From JBMNOU01 sp050943215 (lineage in GTDB: Bacteria > Bacillota > Clostridia > Christensenellales > SZUA-584): a DNA stretch of 10,250 nt. How positions within the stretch are numbered: the first letter of the stretch is position 1; each line of letters begins with the position of its first letter. Below, piece after piece: positions 1-6,260 of the stretch. Below the pieces are notes generated by a model. The model was given only the letters and a program-made list of their open reading frames with translations, was not told where the DNA came from and did no database searches. The stretch lies in assembly GCA_050943215.1 (NCBI GenBank), contig JBMNOU010000060.1:1-10250 (forward strand), written 5' to 3'. The position numbers were made by a program, and so were the translations under genes.

Positions 1-287
1 GCGCATTTGCCGGATATGATATTGCGCCATCGATGCGCGGACTAATCGATACGATCTCGATCAGCTTAAATGCACCAAGCGCAAAAGAATATCAGGAATT
101 GTGTCAAAGCGTTTACGGCGAACAGGCCTACACGCATGTGCTTGAATTTGCAAAAAGCTGTATTGCCCAGGGGATCGAAACGGTGCTGACAGTCGTCGAT
201 GTGATTGGCAAAGAAAAAATCGAACAGTGCAAACAAATCGCGCAGCGTACCGGCGCTAAGTTTCGTTTACGGCAATATTTAAATTAA
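1..287 (+). CDS. TatD-linked radical SAM protein, C-terminal part (5' end outside window)
   Basis: The reading frame is open from the left edge (first whole codon at position 3) to a TAA at 285-287, giving about 94 C-terminal residues. The visible part contains GLIDTISISLNAPS, a central VLTVVDVIG strand and a terminal KFRLRQYLN. This matches my recollection of the end of the radical SAM family found next to tatD (TIGR04038-like), where the beta strands of the partial TIM barrel carry these motifs. The CX3CX2C cluster lies upstream of the window and cannot be checked. An internal ATG at 33 is not a likely start because the frame continues upstream with plausible protein sequence. The substrate of this family is unknown to me. 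No clear terminator follows; the next 219 bp hold the nrdD control region. Confidence 0.65.
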   Translation, partial: AFAGYDIAPSMRGLIDTISISLNAPSAKEYQELCQSVYGEQAYTHVLEFAKSCIAQGIETVLTVVDVIGKEKIEQCKQIAQRTGAKFRLRQYLN

Positions 288-325
288 TCCAAGTAAAAAA
301 AGGATCAATATTGGTATTATTGGTA

Positions 326-354
326 TTGACACTATATATAGTGCATACTATAAT
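326..354 (+). promoter_or_regulatory. nrdDG promoter, consensus sigma-A type
   Basis: A perfect -35 TTGACA (326-331) and a perfect -10 TATAAT (349-354) are separated by exactly 17 bp. Transcription should start near 361, leaving a leader of about 145 nt before nrdD. A NrdR box fills most of the spacer and overlaps the end of the -35, so a bound repressor would block RNA polymerase directly. Being a full consensus promoter, it would be strong when derepressed. Confidence 0.85.
329..344. promoter_or_regulatory. NrdR box 1 (proximal, strong)
   Basis: ACACTATATATAGTGC contains a perfect 14-bp palindrome (330-343) and agrees with the known NrdR box acaCwAtATaTwGtgt at 15 of 16 positions. NrdR is the zinc-finger/ATP-cone repressor of ribonucleotide reductase genes. 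The box lies between the -35 and -10 elements of the nrdD promoter, the expected place for repression. The match and the gene downstream are seen here; binding is inferred. Confidence 0.85.
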
Positions 355-360
355 GTATCT

Positions 361-376
361 GCACAATAGTTTGGTA
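361..376. promoter_or_regulatory. NrdR box 2 (distal, degenerate)
   Basis: GCACAATAGTTTGGTA keeps the core C-w-A-t-A and T-w-G positions of the NrdR consensus, about 10 of 16 matches. It begins 16 bp after box 1, so the centres are 32 bp apart, close to three helical turns. NrdR boxes are known to occur in pairs with 15-16 bp between them, and this spacing is the main reason for accepting such a weak copy. It lies just at or after the predicted transcription start. Confidence 0.6.
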
Positions 377-506
377 TCGGCTTTTTGAGAATGCAGTAGA
401 TAAAAGCCCCTGATTTAAACAACAATCAAAGAAAATGCTTTTTGTTGGCAAAACAAAATATAAAATATATATAAAACAGCGTAGGGAATAAAAAGGGGGA
501 CACATT

Positions 507-2594
507 ATGTTCACAGTAATACTCAAAAGAAGCGGTCAAAAAGAAACATTCCAGCCTCAAAAAATCACCGATGCTATTTTTAAAGCGGCAAAGGCCGTGG
601 GCGGAGAAGACATCAATCGGGCTGAGCAGCTTACCGAGCAGGTTGTCAACATCGCGCGTTTGAAGTTTGGTGACAGAAATCCTGAAGTTGAGGACATACA
701 GGATATTGTCGAACGGGTGCTTATCAAAAATGGCCACGCGAAGACCGCAAAAGCATATATTCTTTACCGTGAAAAGAGAAAGAGCGCAAGGGAAACAAAC
801 GCGCTGATTGGTGCGACAATCGGCATGTTTTCCGATTACCTTTCGGATAAGGACTGGGGCATTAAAGAAAACGCGAACACACAAAAAAGCGTAAATGGTC
901 TTAACAACTATATAAGAGAAGCGTTTACAAAAAAATATTGGCTGCATGAGATATACCCGGAAGAAGTTCGAGAAGCACACATTTCAGGCGATTGCCATAT
1001 TCACGACCTTGGTTTTTTTGGTCCGTACTGCGCTGGATGGGATCTTCGCCAGCTTTTGATGCAGGGCTTTGGCGGCATTCCCGGCAAGGTCGAAAGCAAG
1101 CCCGCAAAGCATTTGCGCTCATTTTTGGGGCAAATCGTTAATTCCACGTTTACAACGCAAGGAGAGACGGCGGGCGCTCAGGCATGGTCTAGCTTTGATA
1201 CGTATTGCGCTCCGTTTATTAGGCATGACAATATGAATTTTAACCAGGTCAAGCAATGCTTGCAGGAGTTCATCTTTAATATAAATGTACCAACCCGGGT
1301 CGGCTTCCAATGCCCGTTCTCTAACCTGACTTTCGATATAAAGGTTCCGTCCACACTCAAAGACCATCCGGTCATCGTAGGAGGCACATACCGGGATACG
1401 GTTTATGGCGATTACCAGCAAGAAATGGACATGTTTAACTTGGCGTTTTGCGAGGTAATGCTCGAGGGCGACTCTAAGGGGCGGGTATTCACGTTTCCGA
1501 TACCGACGATCAACATCACAAAGGACTTTGAATGGGATAGCCTTGTTGTGGACAAGTTCATGGAAATTACGTGCAAATACGGCATTCCGTATTTTGCGAA
1601 CTATGTGAATTCAGACCTGTCTCCCGAAGACGCAATATCGATGTGTTGCCGGCTTCGGCTTGACGTCAGTGAGCTTCGAAAACGCGGTGGCGGGCTTTTT
1701 GGATCTAATCCGCTGACAGGGTCTATCGGCGTGGTTACGATCAACCTGCCGCGGATAGGATATCTGTCGCGCACAAAGGATGAATTTTATTCGCGCCTTC
1801 GCCGGATTGCAGGGATTGGCAAAACATCGCTCGAGATCAAGCGCAAGATCATCGAACAGCAGACTGAGAAGGGGCTGTATCCATATTCTGCGGTATATCT
1901 GAAAGAAGTCAAAAATCACTTTGGGCAGTATTGGTACAATCATTTTAATACGATTGGTATCATAGGAATGCATGAGGCACTGCTTAATTATATGGGCAAA
2001 GGCATTGAGACAGAAGAGGGCAATGCGTTTGCGATCGAAATCATGCACTTTTTAAGGGAGCTGATGCAGGAGTTCCAGAAAGAGACGGGCCAGTTCTATA
2101 ATCTTGAGGCAACGCCCGCCGAAGGGACAAGCTATCGTCTTGCTAAGCTTGATAAGGAGCGGTATTTGGACATCATAACATCCGGCCGGAACGTGCCGTA
2201 CTATACCAACTCGTCTCAGCTGCCCGTCGAGTATACGCACGATATCATGAAGATGATAGAGCTTCAGGATATGCTTCAGTCTCTATACACAGGCGGAACA
2301 GTGCAGCACCTTTATCTGGGTGAAAGAATCGAGGATACCGCAACGGCGAAGCGGATCATACAAAAGATTTTTACACGGTATAAGATGCCATATATTTCAC
2401 TGACTCCTACGTTTAGCGTCTGTGACACGCACGGATACATTAACGGCGAACAGTATACCTGTCCGCAGTGCGGCGCAAAAACAGAGGTATGGAGTCGGGT
2501 CGTGGGGTATCTGCGGCCTGTGCAAAACTACAACGAAGGCAAAAAAGAAGAATATAACGAAAGAGTTAAATTTGTCGTGCCCGAGGCCATATAA
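507..2594 (+). CDS. nrdD: Anaerobic (class III) ribonucleoside-triphosphate reductase
   Basis: This glycyl-radical enzyme reduces ribonucleoside triphosphates to deoxynucleotides in the cytoplasm without oxygen. The 695-residue product starts with an ATP-cone allosteric domain (about residues 3-92, beginning TVILKRSGQKETFQPQKITD), followed by the reductase barrel. Cys380-Cys381 in MCCRLRLD, shortly before GGGLFGSNPLTGSIG, are candidates for the thiyl-radical cysteine. Near the C-terminus, Cys639, His642, Cys652 and Cys655 (CPQC) look like the zinc site, and RVVGYLRPV places the radical glycine at Gly667. Length and order are normal for the family and no key residue is missing. The ATG at 507 has AAGGGGGA six bases upstream. 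nrdG follows one base after the stop. The paired NrdR boxes upstream indicate NrdR repression. Confidence 0.97.
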   Translation: MFTVILKRSGQKETFQPQKITDAIFKAAKAVGGEDINRAEQLTEQVVNIARLKFGDRNPEVEDIQDIVERVLIKNGHAKTAKAYILYREKRKSARETNALIGATIGMFSDYLSDKDWGIKENANTQKSVNGLNNYIREAFTKKYWLHEIYPEEVREAHISGDCHIHDLGFFGPYCAGWDLRQLLMQGFGGIPGKVESKPAKHLRSFLGQIVNSTFTTQGETAGAQAWSSFDTYCAPFIRHDNMNFNQVKQCLQEFIFNINVPTRVGFQCPFSNLTFDIKVPSTLKDHPVIVGGTYRDTVYGDYQQEMDMFNLAFCEVMLEGDSKGRVFTFPIPTINITKDFEWDSLVVDKFMEITCKYGIPYFANYVNSDLSPEDAISMCCRLRLDVSELRKRGGGLFGSNPLTGSIGVVTINLPRIGYLSRTKDEFYSRLRRIAGIGKTSLEIKRKIIEQQTEKGLYPYSAVYLKEVKNHFGQYWYNHFNTIGIIGMHEALLNYMGKGIETEEGNAFAIEIMHFLRELMQEFQKETGQFYNLEATPAEGTSYRLAKLDKERYLDIITSGRNVPYYTNSSQLPVEYTHDIMKMIELQDMLQSLYTGGTVQHLYLGERIEDTATAKRIIQKIFTRYKMPYISLTPTFSVCDTHGYINGEQYTCPQCGAKTEVWSRVVGYLRPVQNYNEGKKEEYNERVKFVVPEAI
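2583..2586 (+). promoter_or_regulatory. Ribosome binding site fixing the nrdG start
   Basis: GAGG inside the last codons of nrdD lies nine bases before the ATG at 2596. It is modest, but together with the one-base gap between the nrdD stop (2592-2594) and this ATG it supports translational coupling. It argues against an upstream ATG at 2422 in the same frame. Confidence 0.45.
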
Positions 2595-2595
2595 A

Positions 2596-3264
2596 ATGCA
2601 GATTGCCGGGTTCATTAAGAATTCTTTTGTAGATTACCCAGGGCTTATCGCAGCCGTTGTGTTTGTGCCTGGATGCAACATGGATTGCTGGTATTGCCAC
2701 AACAAACATCTCTTAAAAAGCCAGAACTTGATTGATCCGGAGGTTATCAATTCTTTTCTGGACACGCACAAAGGGTTTATCGACGGTGTGGTGATTTCGG
2801 GCGGTGAGCCTACGCTGCAGAGCGGTATTGAAGATTTCATCAAAAAAGTCAGGGATAAGGGATATCGCGTGAAGCTCGACACCAATGGCACAAGGCCAAA
2901 GGTTATTAAACGGCTGATAGGACTTACAGATTACATTGCGATGGATACAAAAGCGCCCCCCGGCGGTTTGCACCGCGTGGTGTCTTTTAAGATGGACGAA
3001 TCGCCGATATGGCAAACCGCAGATATACTGATGGACAGCGGGGTGGATTATGAGTTTCGGACGACATTCATGCCGTTTTTGAACGAAAAAGATATCGTGC
3101 GTATTGCGAAACGGATAAGCGGCTCAAAGAGGTACGCGCTGCAGCAATACCGCAAAACGGATGGACAAAGCATTCAGCCCGAACCGCATAGCGCGGATAC
3201 GCTGAACCGGGCGGCAAAAGCCGCATCTAAATACGTTTGTAATGTTGTGGTTAGGGGAATATAA
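2596..3264 (+). CDS. nrdG: Anaerobic ribonucleotide reductase-activating radical SAM protein
   Basis: The activase uses a [4Fe-4S] cluster and S-adenosylmethionine to place the glycyl radical on NrdD. The 222-residue product opens with MQIAGFIKNSFVDYPG, the usual start of this activase family. The cluster motif CX3CX2C is Cys27, Cys31 and Cys34 (CNMDCWYC). SGGEPT around residue 72 is the GGE motif that contacts SAM, and a late LQQYR segment is typical of the longer NrdG form (TIGR02495-like). The frame is open to an ATG at 2422, but that would overlap the conserved end of nrdD by more than 170 bp and add residues with no family resemblance, so 2596 is preferred. It is cotranscribed with nrdD. 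Its last 14 bp overlap the end of the minus-strand gene at 3251-3625, with no terminator between them. Confidence 0.93.
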   Translation: MQIAGFIKNSFVDYPGLIAAVVFVPGCNMDCWYCHNKHLLKSQNLIDPEVINSFLDTHKGFIDGVVISGGEPTLQSGIEDFIKKVRDKGYRVKLDTNGTRPKVIKRLIGLTDYIAMDTKAPPGGLHRVVSFKMDESPIWQTADILMDSGVDYEFRTTFMPFLNEKDIVRIAKRISGSKRYALQQYRKTDGQSIQPEPHSADTLNRAAKAASKYVCNVVVRGI

Positions 3265-3625
3265 TATCTTCTAACTCAAAAGCCGTTGTAGTTTCGTGGG
3301 GCGGCTTATCGGTCTGACTTGACTGAATATAGTCGTCCACTTCATTGATAGCCTTATCGATGATAGGAATATTCCACAGGCCGTACGCGACGCCTGCGAT
3401 CGCAACGGCAAGCGCGATCAGCGCGAGTATTTTGATGAAACCGGGAACAAGCTTTAAGATAATGCCGAACCCGACAAAGAAAAGCACAATAGCGCCCACA
3501 ATGATCAACCATGGCGGCAGCGCTCTAGCGTAATTCGCGACATCGATATTCTGAAGCGGCGCGCAGGCTGCAAGAATGCCCATAGCCAGCAACACAATCA
3601 GTAAAACCAGTAAAAATCTTTTCAT
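3251..3625 (-). CDS. Uncharacterised small membrane lipoprotein
   Basis: The 124-residue product begins MKRFLLVLLIVLLAMGILAAC, a lipoprotein signal peptide with lipobox LAAC and a lipidated cysteine at residue 21. Two hydrophobic helices follow (about 39-57 and 64-84), separated by a short KLVPG turn, then a hydrophilic tail of about 40 residues ending in an acidic stretch. It should be anchored in the cytoplasmic membrane. I do not recognise the family. The frame is open 17 codons further upstream, but the start at 3625 has AAAGG eight bases before the ATG and is where the signal peptide begins. A promoter lies 31-59 bp upstream. The gene converges on nrdG with a 14-bp overlap of coding ends. 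No function is proposed. Confidence 0.75.
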   Translation of the reverse strand: MKRFLLVLLIVLLAMGILAACAPLQNIDVANYARALPPWLIIVGAIVLFFVGFGIILKLVPGFIKILALIALAVAIAGVAYGLWNIPIIDKAINEVDDYIQSSQTDKPPHETTTAFELEDIIFP

Positions 3626-3655
3626 AGCCTCTACCTTTAGCGGGTTATACAAAAT

Positions 3656-3684
3656 ATTATAATGGACGCAATGCAAACAGTAAA
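3656..3684 (-). promoter_or_regulatory. Promoter of the lipoprotein gene
   Basis: On the minus strand a perfect -10 TATAAT (3661 to 3656) has TTTACT (3684 to 3679) 17 bp upstream, a 4-of-6 match to the -35 consensus. Transcription would start near 3649, about 24 nt before the start codon. The element is partly palindromic (ATTATAAT), so a TATAAT also reads on the plus strand at 3658-3663. Confidence 0.5.
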
Positions 3685-3782
3685 GGAGAAAATGCTGACG
3701 CTGCCAATAATAAACATTAAGGCAAGCGGAAAAGCCAGCTTAGATATAAAAAAGCGTTTTAAAAAAACAAGGGATCGATTAG

Positions 3783-3817
3783 AAAACAGCCGCCCGGGAG
3801 CCGGATCGGCTGTTTTT
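3783..3817 (+). terminator. Intrinsic terminator hairpin, usable on both strands
   Basis: AAAACAGCCG (3783-3792) pairs perfectly with CGGCTGTTTT (3807-3816) around a 14-nt loop, followed by one more T. The stem is ten base pairs with a T tract on the plus strand and TTTT on the minus strand. Its place between divergent genes is unexpected. On the plus strand it is the first good terminator after nrdG, about 520 bp beyond the nrdG stop. Confidence 0.7.
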
Positions 3818-3892
3818 GCGGTATTAGCCTTTGCGGGGTAAAAATAGGGTCTTTGAAAAGACGTTAAGCTTTTTTGGTGATATATACGGGGA

Positions 3893-3921
3893 TTGATGTT
3901 TTTAAAAAACTTGTGTATCAT
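3893..3921 (+). promoter_or_regulatory. Possible promoter of the RNA-modification operon
   Basis: TTGATG (3893-3898) and TATCAT (3916-3921) are spaced by 17 bp, matching the consensus at 4 of 6 and 5 of 6 positions. The start would fall near 3928, leaving only about 11 nt before the ATG at 3939, enough for little more than the GGGAGGA ribosome site (3927-3932). That tight fit lowers confidence. Confidence 0.35.
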
Positions 3922-3938
3922 ATGTCGGGAGGATCAAG

Positions 3939-4790
3939 ATGTTTTTAGCAGATCAGTTTTGCGGCTACACCGTGCTCGATACTGGCGATGGTGAAAAGCT
4001 CGAAGATATTGGCGGAATCATACTACAAAGGCCCGATCCGCAGGTAATATGGGATAAATCAAAACCTGCTTTATGGAAGCCACATGCAATATATGACCGC
4101 TCAAACAGCGGCGGAGGCGGCTGGCAGTATATCAAAAAAATGCCGGACAGATGGACTCTAAGCTATAAAAAGCTAAAGTTTTTTATCAGACCTACCGGAT
4201 TTAAGCATATCGGGCTATTTCCAGAACAGTCGATCAATTGGGACTATATTGCACAAAGCATTACACAGAGCGGCCAAAGGATCCGCATGCTTAATTTGTT
4301 TGCATATACGGGCGGCGCAACGTTGGCGGCGCTCAGCGCCGGGGCAAGCGTTGTGCATGTGGACGCCGCAAAGAGCATTAACGAATGGGCGAGGGAAAAC
4401 TTGCAGGTATCGAAACTTGACGGGGATGTGCGTTTTATCGCGGATGACTGCCACAAGTTTGTATTGAGAGAGCAGCGCAGGGGCAGCACATATGACGCGA
4501 TCGTGATGGACCCGCCGTCGTACGGCAGAAGCGGCGCCAAAGTGTGGAAGATCGAGCAGCAACTGTTTTCACTTATCAAAGATTGCGCAAAGCTATTATC
4601 AGCATCTCCGCTATTTTTTATTGTTAACACATATACAACGGGGCTGTCGGATATCGTAACGGCGAACATCCTCGAGATATGCGTGCGCAGCCGCTTTGGC
4701 GGGACCATCGAGTCGGGTACGTTAGCGTTGCCGCAGAAAAACTCAAACATCTTGCTGCCCTGCGGAACGACGGCCAGGTGGCACAGTTGA
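3939..4790 (+). CDS. Class I SAM-dependent methyltransferase (RlmI/RlmK-like, COG1092 type)
   Basis: The 283-residue protein has the features of the Rossmann-fold methyltransferases related to the 23S rRNA cytosine methyltransferases RlmI/RlmK. The SAM-binding motif I is LNLFAYTGGA (residues 118-127), followed by VDAAKSINEWARENL (motif II). DPPSYGRSG starts at Asp191 and is the catalytic/substrate motif. The N-terminal part (about 1-115) is typical of this group but lacks a recognisable PUA domain, so it is shorter than RlmI. RNA is the likely substrate, supported by the pseudouridine synthase that follows with an overlapping start; the exact base is unknown. GGGAGGA lies six bases before the ATG. 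The last residues overlap the start of the next gene by four bases. Confidence 0.8.
   Translation: MFLADQFCGYTVLDTGDGEKLEDIGGIILQRPDPQVIWDKSKPALWKPHAIYDRSNSGGGGWQYIKKMPDRWTLSYKKLKFFIRPTGFKHIGLFPEQSINWDYIAQSITQSGQRIRMLNLFAYTGGATLAALSAGASVVHVDAAKSINEWARENLQVSKLDGDVRFIADDCHKFVLREQRRGSTYDAIVMDPPSYGRSGAKVWKIEQQLFSLIKDCAKLLSASPLFFIVNTYTTGLSDIVTANILEICVRSRFGGTIESGTLALPQKNSNILLPCGTTARWHS
4776..4781 (+). promoter_or_regulatory. Ribosome binding site fixing the TTG start of the pseudouridine synthase
   Basis: AGGTGG, one mismatch from AGGAGG, lies five bases before the TTG at 4787. It sits inside the end of the methyltransferase gene, and TTG shares bases with that gene's TGA stop (TTGA at 4787-4790), the arrangement expected for termination-reinitiation coupling. 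Confidence 0.6.
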
Positions 4791-5464
4791 ACATACTCTA
4801 CGAGGACAACCATTTGCTGGTTGCAGAAAAGCCTTACGGTATGCTGTCCCAAGCAGACAGTACGGGCGACGATGATATGTTGACGCTGCTAAAGGCATAC
4901 ATAAAACAAAAGTACGGCAAGCCGGGCGATGTGTATCTTGGCCTTGTGCACAGGCTCGATAGGCCTACGGCCGGCGTGATGGTGTTTGCGCGAACGTCAA
5001 AGGCCGCGGCGCGGCTGGCCGTGCAGATAAAATCCAATGATTTTGCCAAGACATATCTGGCCGTACTTTCCGCGTCTCCTAAAAGCGACAGCGGCACGCT
5101 GATACATTTCCTTGTCAAGGATACAAAAGAGCATAAAGCCCGGGTGGCGGATAAAGACGCCAGAGGTGCAAAATATGCGGAACTCGTATATGAGGTGCTC
5201 GAGAAAAAAGATGGACTTTGCCTTGTTAGAGTAAAGCTCTTGACGGGCCGGTTCCACCAGATCAGGGCGCAGTTTGCGCAAATAGGATGCGGAATTTATG
5301 GCGATATGAAATACGGGCGCCGGGATATAAAGGAAAGGCTCGCTCTGTTCGCGTACGAAGTGTGCGTCAATCACCCAACGAGGGGAGAGCGGATGTGCTT
5401 CTCGCTGATGCCGCGCCGGTATCCGTTCAGTATTTTTGATGCCTGTATTAAGCGGATAGAATAG
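4787..5464 (+). CDS. RluA-family pseudouridine synthase
   Basis: This enzyme should convert specific uridines of rRNA or tRNA to pseudouridine. From the TTG at 4787 the product is 225 residues and opens NILYEDNHLLVAEKP, the typical start of the RluA catalytic domain. HRLDRPTAGV carries the catalytic aspartate at residue 58. KTYLAVL and LLTGRFHQIRAQFA are further family motifs. There is no N-terminal S4 domain, so it is a short RluA form; the target site cannot be told. The frame stays open upstream to an ATG at 4679, but that would overlap the methyltransferase by more than 100 bp and add unrelated sequence, while TTG 4787 has a ribosome site and begins exactly where family homology begins. 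Confidence 0.88.
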   Translation: MNILYEDNHLLVAEKPYGMLSQADSTGDDDMLTLLKAYIKQKYGKPGDVYLGLVHRLDRPTAGVMVFARTSKAAARLAVQIKSNDFAKTYLAVLSASPKSDSGTLIHFLVKDTKEHKARVADKDARGAKYAELVYEVLEKKDGLCLVRVKLLTGRFHQIRAQFAQIGCGIYGDMKYGRRDIKERLALFAYEVCVNHPTRGERMCFSLMPRRYPFSIFDACIKRIE

Positions 5465-5473
5465 ATATTATTT

Positions 5474-5480
5474 AAGGGGG
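5474..5480 (+). promoter_or_regulatory. Ribosome binding site fixing the TTG start of the HAD gene
   Basis: AAGGGGG lies eight bases before the TTG at 5489. No ATG occurs before the nucleophile motif in this frame (the first ATG codes for residue 9, inside DMDG), so a non-ATG start is required, and this site supports TTG 5489. Confidence 0.6.
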
Positions 5481-5488
5481 TTTGTTTT

Positions 5489-6142
5489 TTGCTGAGGGGT
5501 GTATTGTTCGATATGGACGGAGTGCTCGTCGATACCGAACCCGAGTATATGAAACTGGAACTTATGATGTGCGAGGAAATCGGCATTACATTGAGTGAGA
5601 AACAGAAAAAGATTTATGTGGGCAGCGGACCTGTTGCGATGTGGACGGATCTGAAAAAACGGTACGGTTTTTCGCAAGACCCGCATGTGCTGGCACAAAC
5701 AGAGATACAGCTGATGGATGAATATTACCGCAGCGGCGCTCTGATACCAATAAAACCGACGCTGGAGCTGTTAAAAAGCTGTGTGAAAAGTGGTCTGAAA
5801 GCGGCGGTGGCAACGTCGTCAAAAAAAGAAAACGCAGAGAATGTAATAAGGCGCCTTGGCCTTGGCGGATATGTATCGGCCATATCGGCAGGCGACATGG
5901 TTAAAGCCGCGAAACCATCACCGGATATTTTTTTGCTGGCTGCCAAGCTGCTTGGTGTTGCGGCAGACGAATGCATCGTGGTCGAGGACGCAAAGCACGG
6001 TATAACCGCCGCGAAAAAAGCGGGCATGAAGGCGATCGCACTAAAATCGCCCGCGAGTGCGCAGGATCTGACTGCAGCGGATATCGTGACCTGCTCTTTA
6101 GGTAAGATTTGCATTAACACGCTGCATGCACTATTTGTGTAA
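5489..6142 (+). CDS. HAD superfamily hydrolase (beta-phosphoglucomutase/phosphatase-like)
   Basis: The 217-residue product has all four HAD motifs: DMDGVLVDTE with nucleophile Asp8 and acid/base Asp10; the Thr/Ser motif at ATSS (Thr109-Ser111); Lys142 in AAKPSPD; and VEDAKHG with Glu166-Asp167 that bind magnesium. A helical cap lies between motifs I and II (about residues 15-90), the subfamily IA layout shared by beta-phosphoglucomutases and small sugar- or nucleotide-phosphate phosphatases. The substrate cannot be deduced. The TTG start is forced by the position of motif I. The gene follows the pseudouridine synthase after 24 bp and is probably cotranscribed; whether it is linked functionally to RNA modification is unknown. 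Confidence 0.85.
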   Translation: MLRGVLFDMDGVLVDTEPEYMKLELMMCEEIGITLSEKQKKIYVGSGPVAMWTDLKKRYGFSQDPHVLAQTEIQLMDEYYRSGALIPIKPTLELLKSCVKSGLKAAVATSSKKENAENVIRRLGLGGYVSAISAGDMVKAAKPSPDIFLLAAKLLGVAADECIVVEDAKHGITAAKKAGMKAIALKSPASAQDLTAADIVTCSLGKICINTLHALFV

Positions 6143-6143
6143 G

Positions 6144-6226
6144 GGGAAAACGCATCTTTATAAGCATGAGGCCCTTGCTGCGCCTCCTGCGAAATGAGAT
6201 GCTTACGGTTGTTTCCCGCTTTATTT
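6144..6226 (+). terminator. Multi-tier hairpin between the HAD and ABC-F genes: terminator or attenuator
   Basis: Right after the HAD stop, GGGAAA (6144-6149) can pair with TTTCCC (6212-6217), GCATCT (6152-6157) with AGATGC (6197-6202), and GAGGC (6168-6172) with GCCTC (6182-6186), giving a nested stem. It is followed by GCTTTATTTTT. AAGCAT (6162-6167) can alternatively pair with ATGCTT (6199-6204), which excludes the middle stem. This may end the upstream operon, but no good promoter is visible between it and the ABC-F start, so read-through control of the ABC-F gene is also possible. Confidence 0.45.
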
Positions 6227-6253
6227 TTGATATTAATAAATAGGAGATTTTCT

Positions 6254-6260
6254 GGAGGAG
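6254..6260 (+). promoter_or_regulatory. Ribosome binding site fixing the GTG start of the ABC-F gene
   Basis: GGAGGAG, a near-perfect Shine-Dalgarno sequence, lies five bases before GTG 6266. An in-frame ATG at 6194 lies inside the preceding hairpin and has no such site. Confidence 0.75.

Larger units (their letters stand above)
3626..3938. other. Divergent intergenic region with an isolated terminator
   Basis: These 313 bp separate two divergently transcribed genes. They hold the lipoprotein promoter at the left, a possible plus-strand -10 at 3658-3663, a good Shine-Dalgarno-like AAAGGAG (3682-3688) before an ATG at 3692, a strong hairpin terminator at 3783-3817, and the upstream signals of the gene at 3939. 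The open frame from 3662 or 3692 to the stop at 3839-3841 is short and runs through the hairpin, so I do not call it a gene. Some unannotated small transcript between 3670 and 3817 is possible. Confidence 0.5.

Noticed and set aside
2422..2595. In-frame upstream extension of nrdG from the ATG at 2422
   Set aside because: It lies wholly within the conserved C-terminus of nrdD, adds basic sequence with no family resemblance, and the ATG at 2596 starts exactly at the family's usual N-terminus.
3280..3307. AAGCCG/CGGCTT inverted repeat after nrdG as a terminator
   Set aside because: The stem is only six base pairs with a 16-nt loop and no T tract follows on either strand.
3637..3921. 94-codon minus-strand frame in the intergenic region
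   Set aside because: It runs through the terminator hairpin and the lipoprotein promoter, its composition reflects AT-rich DNA, and no ribosome site was seen.
4679..4786. In-frame upstream extension of the pseudouridine synthase from the ATG at 4679
   Set aside because: It overlaps the methyltransferase gene by 112 bp and has no RluA homology; TTG 4787 has a ribosome site and the right first residues.
4244..4852. Long minus-strand frame opposite the methyltransferase
   Set aside because: The plus strand carries clear methyltransferase motifs; this frame has no ribosome site and no recognisable domain. The frames at 426-980, 1611-2048, 5725-6411 and 6335-6847 on the minus strand were rejected for the same reason.
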